From Pogona vitticeps (Eukaryota; Chordata; Lepidosauria; Squamata; Agamidae): a DNA stretch of 64,000 nucleotides. This document shows, in pieces, positions 34,746-62,520 of the stretch; position 1 is the first letter of the stretch; every line of letters starts with the position of its first letter. Where the stretch lies: assembly GCF_051106095.1 (NCBI RefSeq), contig NC_135786.1, positions 25,075,001 to 25,139,000 of the forward strand, in the 5' to 3' direction. The notes under the pieces were generated by a model, which searched no databases, was not told where the DNA came from, and saw only the letters and a list, made by a program, of their open reading frames with translations. Made by a program: the position numbers and the translations under genes.

Positions 34746-37299
34746 AGTGTTATCTGGAAACCATGTACCATAACTATATGCCAGTGTGGATAGGCTCTGA
34801 TTCTTGCCTCAGAGAAACAGAAAATAATGAAAAAGTTCTATTAGCAGAATGACCTAAGAATTTATATCTGTAGCCAATGTTCCCTCTATTTTTCTGGAGT
34901 GCTGGGTTGGGGCTCTGTCCCCTCTGCGTGGGATTCTGGTTACAACTGGAAGTAAATGTAAGGCAACAGTGGCTCATCTGTGCAAACCCAATGCAGAGCT
35001 GAATGGGTGCACAGCTTAGAGGAAATGCCTAGCATTTGCCTATATATATATTTTTTCTTCCAGCCCCAGCCTTATTCCTGCCTCTGTTATTTTCCTATTG
35101 TCTGTTTTAGATTTTCCCCTGCCTGAAACTATATTCCTGTTTTTTGTTGTCTCTGTGAGCCATGCTGTATGGTGACAAGAGGGTATCAACAGACAGAATC
35201 ACCATGAGTTCAATGAAGAGACTTGAGCAAGCCTATGTTAATCTCTTCTGCTGTAAGAAAGGGATTTTTAAGTGCTGACATTTGGCTGGATGGTAACCAC
35301 TGGTGTGTGAATTGGGTCTTGGCTCTCCAGACAGGGCTATTCAGAGATGGAAGAGAGAATCTGGTCCCCACTGCCAGCCCCCCAAGCTATATTCTTTGAT
35401 TTCCCACTTTTGAACATGGCAACTGTCATATATATGTGCCTTTATTTATTGTTATGCAAGGTTGGGTAGAACAAAGTCCGCAGGGAGCTAGAATTTATTT
35501 TTTAAAAAAAAACAAGGCTCACTCTCTCTTGTTTTAAAGGGAAAAAATTAACTTGTTTTGCAATGGCAGGTGGCAGAGCTAAAATTCATTGGTGTGGCAG
35601 TAGATGAGGCAACAGCAGTCAGAGGTACAGTGTAGCCCTGGATGCTTCTGGCTCCCATTCTAATGGATGATGGAGACTTTCCAGCAATTCATTGAGTTTG
35701 CGTCAACACATGGGATTTAGATAGCCCACCCTCATCCCTGGCAATTTATGAAATGACACATAGTGCAGGACAAATGCAGCAACCACGATGTTGCCTGGAG
35801 AGGGAGTGTAGTCAGTGGCATCTTGACAGTCCAGGAGCTGCCTGATTCCCCTGCTGCTTTCCCAGAGTTGCTATGAAACCCGATGAGGTGGAAGCAAATC
35901 ATTCTGGGGAACACTTAGTCAGTGGACAGCCTTGGTATGGACCATTGGCTCTTCCCGTATTTGTGGTTTTGGCTACCTTTCTTCCTCAGTATTTTCAGAA
36001 AAACTTCAGCAGCTTTCTTTTGCTGCCTAAGCTCAACAGGGTGCCTGGTGGTGTAAACTGTTACAAGATTTGTCCTGATTTCTGCTTTTGCTGGCACTCA
36101 ACCAACTGTACAAGATCTATGGCACAGCATATCTATTGCTGTGTTGCCGCCACCATGTCCTGAGGTAGCGAGCATGGTTGAGTTTAGTAGATTCTGTTTT
36201 AGGTTAGGCGAGGAATCACTGGAGGTGTATGGAATTTGTGGAACATTAATTGCAGGCATTAATAGATGCAGATAGAGACTGAATAGAATCAAGAGCTATT
36301 CATACAACGTTCATCCCCAGGGAGCAACTTTGGCAGGACACAAGATACAAGGCTGCACCTTCAGTCAGACACTCTAGGTCCAGGAATCTTTAATTCACCA
36401 GGTACTTCAGACAACTACTGCCTTAATCCTTTAGCTTCTCAGGTTGGTATCCAAACCATCTGGAAGACCAAAGATTCAACTGGAGGACTGTCATGTTCTT
36501 GAAACTATGCTGTCCTTCCCCTTTGCTTTGAAAAAAGGATAGCTTTGCAACAATACACTGTTCCTGGGTATATCCTCTTGTTTTCCAATTGCTGTGAGGA
36601 TTGTGGATAATCTCAGAGGAAATATGGAATCCTGAGGGTGTGTATGTGTATGATGTCATAGTCCCTGCCATAGAGAAAGTCCCAGTGCTTTATCTGGGAT
36701 CGTAGGCATCACTACACCACTGGTATAAGTGCCAGCATGATAGAGGGTTGAACTAGGGAGGTGCAGATTCTGCTCCCCAGTAAACTATGGAACTCAGTGC
36801 TTAGTGGACTAGTCAGTTTCAGTCTGAACATCCTCTCAGAATTTTTCTGAAGATGAAACTGGGAAGAGAACTTTGTGTACCACCTTGAACTCATTTTGGA
36901 GGAAAGACCTTGTATAAATGTAAGTAATGAATAAACACCCACACCCACCTTTTAAACTGCTGCTGGGTACAAGTGTGCAAGTCATCATGCTAACATAGAA
37001 GCTCTCGTTGCTTAAGTGCTCTGTGTGATGGGCAAGTTGAAAGCATCCTCTTATGCTAGAGAAGCTTACCTTTTCAAAGGATGCATCTTATCTGTTTGAT
37101 ACTATGTGTTGTCTTTCCCTCTCTGTCCCATTTCATCATTCTGTACAGAGTAAATTCGTACCCCTTGGCTTTGTCAATGGGCTGCATGTTCTCACCTTGA
37201 AGTGAATGGAAATAAATTTTAACTGGAATGTGGGGGGAAAGAGGAGAAAAAAAACCACCACTTGATGCTTGTCCAAACCTACTCGTGTTTATACTGGAG
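34746..37299. other. CCN5 5' flank, non-coding
   Basis: Mostly unique with a TATATATA tract at 35041 and an old SINE-like tail near 36880. No upstream gene is visible. Proximal enhancers may lie here, but no specific site can be supported beyond the promoter entry. Confidence 0.45.
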
Positions 37300-37424
37300 C
37301 CTAGGAGTGACATCAGAGCAGGGAAGAGTATAAACACTTGCAGGACTTTACTCACAGACTTTAACAACTGCAGACACACTGCTGTCTCCTAACTGCCAGG
37401 GGAGGGATGTGCTGAAGAGTCAGA
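37300..37424 (+). promoter_or_regulatory. CCN5: CCN5 core promoter, TATA box and short 5' UTR
   Basis: TATAAA is at 37329-37334, which places the likely start of transcription near 37358-37366 and leaves a 5' UTR of about 60-65 nt without introns. A TGACATCA sequence resembling a CRE/AP-1 half site lies about 20 bp upstream of the TATA box. A two-codon upstream ORF (ATG TGC TGA, 37407-37415) ends nine bases before the main ATG and could dampen translation. All of this is inferred from motif position. Confidence 0.55.
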
Positions 37425-53627
<16,203 letters not shown>

Positions 53628-53775
53628 ACTGGTCCACAACATTCAGAAGCTGACGTATTGGCCTTATCCCAATAGCTGGACAACCACAGGCCCAAGACGC
53701 TGATGTTCCTGTGGCAGTGGATTAACCATTCCAGAACGGAGAGAATAAATGGCCTTCCTCAAATGAAGGAGTAAT
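53628..53775 (+). other. CCN5: CCN5 3' UTR with AATAAA poly(A) signal
   Basis: A canonical AATAAA lies at 53744-53749, about 120 nt after the proposed stop codon, in otherwise non-repetitive sequence. Cleavage would be expected 10-30 nt later. This supports 53604 onward being the terminal exon. The exact end is inferred. Confidence 0.55.
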
Positions 53776-54452
53776 CTCACACCAAGGCTGAACCTTTCTT
53801 CTTCCTCGCTCCACTCTGATGTACAATATTATTTTTTTCAGTGAGAAAAAAAAAGATAATTCGTTTTAAAATCTTATAATGCTGACGTGTTTATTGCCAG
53901 CTTGTGGCTACGATTATAAATGCATCCATTGGGGAAACGATGCTTTGCACCTGAGCTACTGTAATTCAAAGAACTGTGCTCTGCTAATCTCTCTGATATC
54001 TCTGTACTTAAAAAAAAAAACCAAACCAGTGATCCTGCAGGTGAGGCAGTGCCCATGGTTCAAGGTAGGTAATTATTTTTAGAAAGAAAGAAATGGATGC
54101 AATGACAAACTGCCTCGTAGCAAAATGTAATGTCTAAAAGAGAACCCTGCTGACACATAATAGAAAAGCAATAATTACTAACAACATAAAAAGATAAGAA
54201 ACAGAAGAGTTCTTGCTTTAACAAATGTGTTTGTGGATCAAATGCAGCCTGAAAAAGTAAGGCCAGTCTTTAATCACTTCCTAGTTTGTATTAAAATAGA
54301 AAGTATTATTTGAATCTTGCCTTTGTGTCTTTAATTATGGTAAACCCTCAGTTTCCCCGTCCCCCTTCTTTTGATTATGGGAGGAAATGGTAAGCAGTTC
54401 ATGAAATTCAAGACCCAGTAATATTTCAGTGCAATAATATGCTGCTCAAATA
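53776..54452. other. Downstream of CCN5, nothing identified
   Basis: AT-rich; open frames at 53879 and 53874 on opposite strands are chance. The transcript may extend into this region if later poly(A) sites are used. Confidence 0.4.
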
Positions 54453-54463
54453 ATGTTTTCTTG

Positions 54464-57065
54464 TTTAGTCATTCAGTTGTGTCCGACTCTTCGTGACCCC
54501 ATGGACCAGAGCATGCCAGGCTCTCCTGTCTTCCACTGCCTCCTGGAGTTGGGTCAAATTCATGTTGGTTGCTTCGATGACACTGTCCAACCATCTCGTC
54601 CTCTGCCATCCCCTTCTCCTCCTGCTTTCACTCTTTCCCAACATCTGGGTCTTTTCCAAGGAGATTTCTCATGAGATGGCCAAAGTACAGTATTGAAGCC
54701 TCGGTTTTAGGATTTGTCCTTCCAGTGAGCACTCAGGGTTGAATTCCTTCAGAATTGATAGGTTTGATCTCCTTGCAGTCCAGGGGACCCTCAAGAGTCT
54801 CCTCCAGCACCACAATTCAAAAGCATCAATTCTTCAGCGGTCAGCTTTCTTTATGGTCTAGCTCTCACTTCCATACAACACTACAGGGAAAACAATAGGT
54901 TTGACTATGCAGACCTTTGTGGGCAAGGTGATGTCTCTGCTTCTTAAGATGCTGTCGAGGTTTGTCATTGCTTTCCTCCCAAGAAGCAGGCGTCTTTTAA
55001 TTTCGTGGCTGGTCACCATCTGCAGTGATCATGGAGCCCAAGAGAGTAAAATCTGTCACTGCCTCCATATCTTCCCCTTCTATTTGCCTGGAGCTGATGG
55101 AACCAGTGGCCATGATCTTAGTTTTTTGGATGCTGAGCTTCAGACAATTTTTGCACTCTCCTCTTTCACCCTCATTAAGAGGTTCTTTAATTCCTTCTCA
55201 CTTTCTGCCATCAGAGTGGTATCATCTGCATATCTGAGGTTGTTGATATTTCTTCTGGCAATCTTAATTCCGGCTTGAGATTCCTCCAGTCCAGCCTTCC
55301 GCATGATGTATTCTCCATATAAGTTAAATAAGCAGGGAGACAATATACAGCCTTATCGTACTCCTTTCCCAATTTTGAACCAATCAGGTGTTCCATATGC
55401 AATTCTAACTGTTGCTTCCTGTCCCAGGTTTCTCAGGAGACAGATAAGGCACTCCCATTTCTTTAAGAACTTGCCATAGTTTGTTGTGGTCCACACCGTC
55501 AAAGGCTTTTGTGTAGTCAATGAAGCAGAAGTAGATGTTCTCGGTCCACATACTAGTGAAGCCTACCTTGTAGGATTTTGAGCATAACCTTGCTAGTGTG
55601 TGAAACGAGTGCAATTGTATGGTAGTTGGAGCATTCTTTGGCACTGCCCTTCTTTGGGATTGGGATGTAGACTGATCTTTTCCAGTCCTCTGGCCACCGC
55701 TGAGTTTTCCAAGCTTGCTGGCATATTGAGTGTAGCACTTTAACAGTGTCATCTTTTAAGATTTTAAATAGTTCCACTGGAATGCCATCACCTCCACTGG
55801 CCTTGTTGTTAGCCATGCTTTCTAAGGCCCACTTGACTTCACTCTCCAGGATATCTGGCTCAGGGTCAGCAACCACACAATCTGGGTTGTCAGGGACATC
55901 CAGATCTTTCTAGTATAATTCCTCTGTGTATTCTTGCCACCTCTTCTAGATGTCTTCTGATTCTGTGAGGTCCCTACCATTTTTGTCCTTTATCATGTCT
56001 ATCTTTGCACAAAATGTTCCTTTAATATCTCCAATTTTCTTAAACAGATCTCTGGTTTTTCCCTTTCTATTATTTTCGTCTATTTCTTTGCATTGTTCAT
56101 TTAAGAAGGCCTTCTTGTCTCTCCTTGCTATTCTTTGGAAGTTTGCATGCCATTTTCTGTACCATTCCCTGTCTCTCTTGCATTTTGCTTCCCTCCTCCT
56201 CTCTGCTATTTGTAAGGCCTCGTTGGACAGCCACTTTGCTTTCTTGCATTTCCTTTTCTTTGGGATGGACTTTGTTGCTGCCTCCTGTACAATGTTACGA
56301 GCCTCTATCCTAAATTCTTCTGGCACTCTGTCCACCAAATCGAGTTCCTTAAATCTGTTCTTCACTTCCACTGTGTATTCATAAAGGATTTGGTTCAGGT
56401 TATACTTCATTACCCCAGTGTTTTTTCCTACTTCCTTCAGTTTAAGCTTGAGTTTTGCTATTAGAAGCTGATGATCAGAGCCACAATCAGCTCCAGGTCT
56501 GGTTTTTGCTGACTATATAGAGCTTCTCTGTCTTTGGCTGCAGAAAACATAATCAGTCTGGTTTTGGTATTGCCCATCTGGTCATGTCCATGTGTAGAGT
56601 CACCCTTGTGTTGTTGGAAAAGAGTGTTTGTTATGACCAGCTTGTTCTTGTGACAAAACACTATTAGCATTTGCCCTGTTTCTTTTTGAACTCCATGGCC
56701 AAACTTACCTGTTGTTCCTTTTATCTCTTGACTCCCTACTTTTTCCAGTCCCCTATACTGTAATGAGAAGAACATCTTTCTTTGGTGTCAGTTCTAGAAG
56801 GTGTTGTAAGTCTTCATAGAATTGGTCAATTTCAGCCTCTTCAGCATCGGTTGTTGGTGCATAAATGTGGATTACTGTGATGGTGAAAGGTTTGCCTTGG
56901 ATTCATATTGAAATTATTCTATCATTTGTGAGATTGTATCCCAGGACAGCTTTTCCCACTCTTTTGGTGACTATGAGGGCTACTCCATTTCTTCTATGGG
57001 AGTCTTGCCCACAATAGTAGATATGATCATCGTCTCAATTGAATTCGCCCATTCCCGTCCATTTT
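54464..57065 (-). mobile_element. BovB LINE, 2.6 kb, endonuclease remnant to 3' end
   Basis: Order on the - strand: endonuclease pieces (SELKWTGMGEF, KVGSQEIKGTTGKFGHGVQ, GDSTHGHDQMGNTKTRL), a basic linker (WLSNEALQIAERRREAKCKR), RT (DPEPDILESEVKWALESMAN, WPEDWKRSVYIPIPKKG, YTKAFDGVDHNKLW, LRYADDTTLMAESEKEL with catalytic YADD) and the C-terminal region. The frame is interrupted many times, and the extreme 5' end is missing. BovB is known in squamates and ruminants through horizontal transfer. Confidence 0.94.
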
Positions 57066-57115
57066 AGTTCACTGATGCCCAGGAACTAAACTCTGCTAAA
57101 GAATAGAAGCATATA

Positions 57116-57531
57116 CAGTGGTGCCTCGCATAGCGATCGCTCCATATAGCGATGATATTGCTTTGCGATGGACTTTTTGCCATTGCAAGAGCGATCGCTT
57201 TGCGATGGCCCCTATCGGGGAATTTCGCTTTGCGGTGATCGTTGGGAATCGATCATCGCAAAGTCCCCATTTTCGGCCAGCTGATCGGCGGTTCCAAAAT
57301 TGCCGCTGGGTAAACAAAATGGCCACCCGCTGTTTTGCCTCGCTTTAGAGGCACCGAAAATGACCGCCGCAATGGAGGATTTTCACATAAGGTTAGTTTT
57401 TAACCCCATAGGAACACATTAAATGCATTTTAATGCATTTCTATGGTTTTTTAAAAAAATTGCTTAGCGATGAAATCGCTTAGCAGCAATTTTTGCTGCA
57501 CCGATTAACATAGCTAAGCGAGGCACCACTG
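57116..57531. mobile_element. pogo/Tigger-like MITE, 416 bp
   Basis: Ends CAGTGGTGCCTCGCATAGCGA and the inverted CTAAGCGAGGCACCACTG; TA precedes the left end (57114-57115) and a mutated TG follows the right. Internally it is full of GCGATCGC-like motifs and CpG, unlike its AT-rich surroundings, and has no transposase frame. Confidence 0.85.
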
Positions 57532-57581
57532 TGAATGTGGCAATGCATTTAAATGTTGCAATGTAGTCTTTCTTGAGTACT

Positions 57582-57760
57582 CAGTATGGTGTAGTGGATA
57601 GAGGGTTAGACTAGGATTCTGGAGACTGTAGTCTAAATTGCCACTTAGATTTGGAAACTCACTGGGGGAGTGGAATTGGTAAAATGACTCATCAAATATC
57701 TCACTTACCTTGAAAGCCCTATTAAGGTCACTCTAATTCAGTTTTGACTTGTCTTTCTTA
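57582..57760 (+). repeat. tRNA-derived SINE
   Basis: GTATGGTGTAGTGGATAGAG (A box), TGTAGTCTAAATTGCC (decayed B box), TGGAAACTCACTGGGG and a tail related to 27758 and 39243. Confidence 0.6.
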
Positions 57761-59136
57761 ACAACATAGTAGGAGTGAGTGGTTCTGTTGTCTCAAGCAC
57801 AAAAGCAGATTGATTGCTTCCCCTTGCTCACTTCTGTAGTGCAGACAGAGGTGATTTATAAGGATGGGGACTTGAGTCGCAGGACTTGCTGTCAAGGCAG
57901 ACTTAAGTTGCATCAGTGTCTTAACTTGGGCTTGGATTTTTTTTCATTGACTCCCTTTTTTTCTGTGGAAAAAAGTTTGTTTTTAATAGGGGCTCGGACT
58001 TGGGGTTCAGGACTCAAGACTTGATGATACCAAAGACTCAGACTCGGGACTTTGTACCAAAGACTTGGAACTCTGACCCAAAGACTTGCCAACATCCCTG
58101 GGTAACATGATTGGGATGTACTGCAGCCTCAAAATAAATATAAGATACTGTGCTTGGGGCAGACAATGAATCTTTCGACCGCCTCCTCCATAGAAAGGAC
58201 CTTTGGTGCGGTGCCGCTGGGCTGAGAGATGGGTTGAGCTGCTTAATTTTATTACTGTGTTATCTTTCTCAGTGTGCAAGACTGGCTATGTATATAATCA
58301 GATTGGGGCTGTATAACATAACCGATCAGTCATACAGGCAATCCAAGAAAGTGACGTTGCAAATAGTAGATAGGATAAATGTCATATTGCTATGAAGCTA
58401 GTCAGGGAAAGCCAATCCAAGCTGATTTGCCTCGCTCTGAATGGCTGGTGAGTTCTTTGCCCTATTTGTTGCAAGTACAGGAAGGTGGAAGCTCTACCCC
58501 CCCCCCCCCCGGTTGCCTCCTTCTATACTGATGAAAATGCTCTAAACAGCAGTGTTGTCTCTTGTGAGTTGATTCTAAGAAATGTAACAAAAATGATTCT
58601 GAACTAGGGAAAAAGACTTAATGAAATTTTCTTCTTCTTCTTTTGTTCCCACTGGTTCTAAAAAAATAACACAACAATTTTCCTGCTCTGTCCAGTGGAT
58701 ATGGAGAATAAACACAACACGATCAAGTTGTAACCAAACAAGTGGGTGCTTCTCCTCCTACCGCCTTTCACCTGTCTTTCTTTGAAAAGGCATCCCTTTT
58801 CAAATAGCCAAAAACATTACATATATCTCCTCAGTATCTTCTGAAGCGGAATACATAATGTCCCAAATTTTTATTGCTGAAGGCTAAGGAAAGAGAATAA
58901 AAATACAAAAACTTACTTATGAGTAAGAAGCCATGGTGACGGTGGGAGTGGGGGAGACTGCTCCAAACAGCCCATGTCCATGGCATTATGTGGCCGTTTT
59001 ACTGAAGTATCTGAACCTTTAATTTGGAATGAAGAGTGAAGTTCATATGCCCTCTAATGGCTTCTCTCTAGATCTGCAGGCAAAAAAAAAAAAAAAAGGA
59101 AAGCTGTCACTGGGCTAGAATTTGAATAATGAAGAA
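57761..59136. other. Non-coding, nothing identified
   Basis: Contains a C15-type run at 58497-58511 and an A-run at 59082. GACTTGGGACT-type short repeats occur at 57985-58090 (several GACTCAAGACT/GACTTGG variants). No exon recognised. Confidence 0.45.
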
Positions 59137-59478
59137 AGGTAAAGGTTCCCCTTGACAATTTTTGTCCAGTCGTGTTCGACTCTAGGGGGCGGTGCTCATC
59201 CCCGTTTCCAAGCCATAGAGCCAGCGTTTGTCCGAAGACAATCTTCCGTGGTCACATGGCCAGTGCGACTTAGACACGGAATGCTGTTAACTTCCCACCG
59301 AGGTGGTCCCTATTAATCTACTTGCATTTTGCTTGCTTTTGAACCGCTAGGTTGGCGGGAGCTGGGACAAGCAACGGGAGCTCACTCCGTCGTGTGGATT
59401 TGATCTTACGACTGCTTGGTCTTTTGACCCTGCAGCACAGGCTTCTGCGGTTTAGCCCACAGCACCACCACGTCCCTA
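59137..59478 (-). repeat. Sauria-type SINE, full length or nearly
   Basis: On the - strand GGGACGTGGTGGTGCTGTGG, CGCAGAAGCCTGTGCTGCAG, the AGATCAAATCC B-box region, CACCTCGGTGGGAAG, CAAACGCTGGCTCTATGG and the tail AGTCGAACACGACTGGACAA ending GGGGAACCTTTACCTTT. The most complete copy in the window. Confidence 0.87.
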
Positions 59479-59846
59479 CTGCAGTAAATCCAACTTGTCT
59501 TACACAGTTGAACAGCTGACTTTTACTTATTTATCTGACATAAAACGTATGTTTCCTCTCAATTTCGTAATTGAAAAAAAGGCTTGTTCTCAACATTTGT
59601 CCTTCTCTAATGTGAATAAGGACAGAAGTTGAGTGGAGATGATGAAACATAAGTAGGGCAACTTTATCAAAGGCTAGTGGAGTAAACTGGCCACTATAGA
59701 ATTAAACTGAAGGGCTCTTCATTCAAATCCAGATGTCAGCTGTGGGCTTTTCTTTCTCATAACCTTTTGGTTCTACTTCCATTTCAACCCAAGCTAAGTG
59801 TAGCAAGGCAGTTTTATTTGAGTAATGATCTCTAATGTAGGGTCAG

Positions 59847-59966
59847 GCATCCCCCTTCCTAAACTGTTCCCCTTCAATTCCCAGCAGCTCTAGTCATCAT
59901 AGCTAATAGGAATGTTGGGAGCTGACACTGAACAGCATTTGAAGGGCCACACTTTGTTCACGCTGA
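59847..59966. repeat. Decayed MITE-like repeat
   Basis: GTCAGGCATCCCCCTTCC and GGGCCACACTTTGTTCACGC surround TTCCCAGCAGCTCTAGTC / GGAATGTTGGGAGCTG, the same pattern as 27496-27632. Confidence 0.4.
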
Positions 59967-60100
59967 TCTGGTCTGTTCACACATATGGCAAATGAGAGGG
60001 AACAAATTTTAAGAGACTGCTCTTTATGTTCTTACCTTGTGCTTGATCACTTCAGGTGTTTTCTTTGGGACCTGGTGAGAAACAACAAAGGGAGAAGAAC

Positions 60101-61613
60101 ATTAGGGATGTGCACAGAGAAAAATTTTGTGCTTGCTTTATTTAGGGTTGTTTTAGAGGCAGGGTGGCTTTCTCATTTTTGTATTTTTGGTGCATGTGTC
60201 CTTTTGTTTTAGACAAAAAGGAAACCTCTTTTGTATAATTTATTTCATATTTTCCCATTCACATTTTCTGGTACCTTAGAGAACTCTTTAAAAACTACTC
60301 CAAAAGAGCAGAGTCAAGACAACAGAGAATCAATCTACTCTAAAAATCGGCAACAGTGCATGAAAAAGAAAAAACAGAATCCAACTTATGCAATCATTAC
60401 TTTATATTATCATAACCAAGATACTCAAGATAGTCAAGATATCCCTCCACAAGCCCTATGCACAGAGAAACCCCCTCCTGAAAACCCCTTGCTCACCTGT
60501 TAGCCTATTCAAAAATCAGTAAAGCATCCAAAAATTAGAACACAGAAAACAACAGTATGAGTTTAATGCTAACCACTCAACACTGTAGAGCCCCTCTGGG
60601 ACTGGGCAGTGACTTATAAAAAAGGCAAGGAAGCAGCTGGCGAGCCAGGCACTGGCTGCTTAGCACATAGGAGCACCCACTGAGCAAAGCAATCACAACA
60701 ACCTAACAGCAAGAATAACAAAAGAGAGGTGCTCCAAACTGTGCCAAGCCAGCAACAGTCATGGCCCACACAGCTTAGTGACAAACTGGCACAGTCACAA
60801 AATCTACTGCCATGGCTCACATTCTACCCCCACAGAAGTGAACAAAATATCCCCCTACAAAATCTCACCAAAATTCACACCTTTAACTATAAATACACAG
60901 TAAAGTAGCTAACAATTTTTAAAAATCAGTCAAACAGGAAAAGCTGCCAACACACAAGGGAAAAAGTTCTAAATAACACACAAACAACAATCTCTCCTCA
61001 AAATCAAGAAAAGTAAGTAAGCAAGCAAATAAAGGCTAAAAACAACAACAACCAAGCCCCCCCCCGAAATAAAATTACTAGCATGAGGGGAGATGCTTCT
61101 CCCTCCATTCTCTGATATCTTCTTTGCTCTTCTTTGAGTCCTGGAGACAAGCCAGGAAGCAGCAAAAATAATCAAAAGAAATGGGGGGAAATGCCCCCCA
61201 AACAAAGGGAAAAGACAAAAAAGGGAAAGGGTTAAAGAGGGAGGCATGGCAGACAGCAGGCAAAATCCAAGATGGAGCTCAGCACACCCACAAGGAACTA
61301 TTAAAACAAAGCGCAGTGCCTCCTCACTGGATTCCAACCAAGCCAGGCTGTTTTACAGATTCAAAATTCCTGCTCCTCAGACCAGTCACGACACTACTGG
61401 ATGAAAAATTTCTCAGGTGATTTGACAGAGAAAGGGTGAAAGAAATGGCACCAAAGGATTACACAAAAAAAGGAAACAGAAAATAAACACAATGCTTTCT
61501 TGTACTCCTCTTCTGCAAACAAGAATCATTTGTATTTAGGAACACAAAGCACATGAAAGAGAGCCTCTTTTGTGTTTTGAGCTTTTCATTTGAATATGGA
61601 AGTCCTATCCCTA
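60101..61613. mobile_element. Candidate non-autonomous DNA transposon, ~1.5 kb
   Basis: Left edge TTAGGGATGTGCACAGAG matches the terminus of a DNA-transposon group I have seen in lizard genomes; the right edge near 61606 reads TCCTATCCCTAA, only a partial inverse. The interior is A- and C-rich on the + strand with no coding frame. Boundaries and family are tentative. Confidence 0.35.
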
Positions 61614-61929
61614 AATACTTTTGCCTTCCTATCCTGCCTGTGGATTTCCAAGGGGCATTGACTGTGCCACTAAAAGAAGCACAATTATATCAGCCTTCAC
61701 GTACTTAGTGTGTTTTTGAAACTGGGGGTTTCAGTTCCCATCAGCCCCAGACCATATGAATAACAGTGAGGAACAGTGACAATTGTAGTCCCCAGCACCT
61801 GCAGGCTACTGTGTTAGGAAATGATAGACTAAGTGAGTTGTAGCCCACAGAAATTGGGGGGGGGTCCATCTTTATAGCAATATACTACTTGGCTTGCAAA
61901 AAAGAGCAAAAACAAGCTATCTAGCTTGA
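61614..61929. other. Non-coding, nothing identified
   Basis: An old MITE-like phrase (GTTTCAGTTCCCATCAGCCC) occurs near 61728; G-run at 61855. Confidence 0.4.
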
Positions 61930-62520
61930 TGTATTGAATATCTGAAGATGGCATCCTATGGGAAAATGTTGAAAAAGAAGTTTGGCAACAATATACTGAA
62001 ATTTTGGATCGCTGCTATCTAGTGAATAGAATCAATGTTGGATCACTTTTATCTGCTAAATGAAAAGAGATTGCTAATTAGAACAACAAAAAACCCGGTA
62101 ATTTTTTTTGAAGCAATGAAGCATGCTCTGTATTAAGAATGATTACAGCTGCCAAAGCCAGGAGACAAACATTTGGTAGATCTACAAAAGATCTTAATGG
62201 AACATTATAATCCAAAGAATCCAAGTATTATTATGGAATGTTTTAAATTCCCAACTAACAGGAGAAGGGAAAGGGCGTCTACAGCAGGCTATGTAGACGA
62301 ACTCAAAACGCTGGTGAATACTGATCACCAGGCAACTTCATACGAGGTATATTAAGAGATATGTTTGTTTGTGGTTTGCAGAATGAATGATGAGAAAAAT
62401 AAAAGGCAGCTGCTGGCAGTAGAAAAACCAGGACAGGCCAAGAACTGTGGAACTGGCAACAACTGCAGGGAGAAACAGAAAAGGATGTATCTCTTTTAAG
62501 AAACCAAAGGGATTGTTTCA
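61930..62520 (+). mobile_element. Ty3/gypsy LTR retrotransposon fossil, gag region only
   Basis: Translated pieces resemble Ty3/gypsy gag capsid (phrases like LMEHYNPKNPSIIMECFKF, AGYVDELKTLV, MNDEKNKRQLL) in the expected order. No LTRs, protease or polymerase were seen. The copy is broken in several places, isolated and old. Confidence 0.7.

Noticed and set aside
55950-56384. 144-codon hydrophobic frame on the + strand that looks membrane-like
   Set aside because: Antisense to the basic linker of the BovB ORF.
60231-60503. 90-codon frame rich in Gln, Lys and Pro
   Set aside because: Explained by the A/C-rich composition of the block; no domain recognised.
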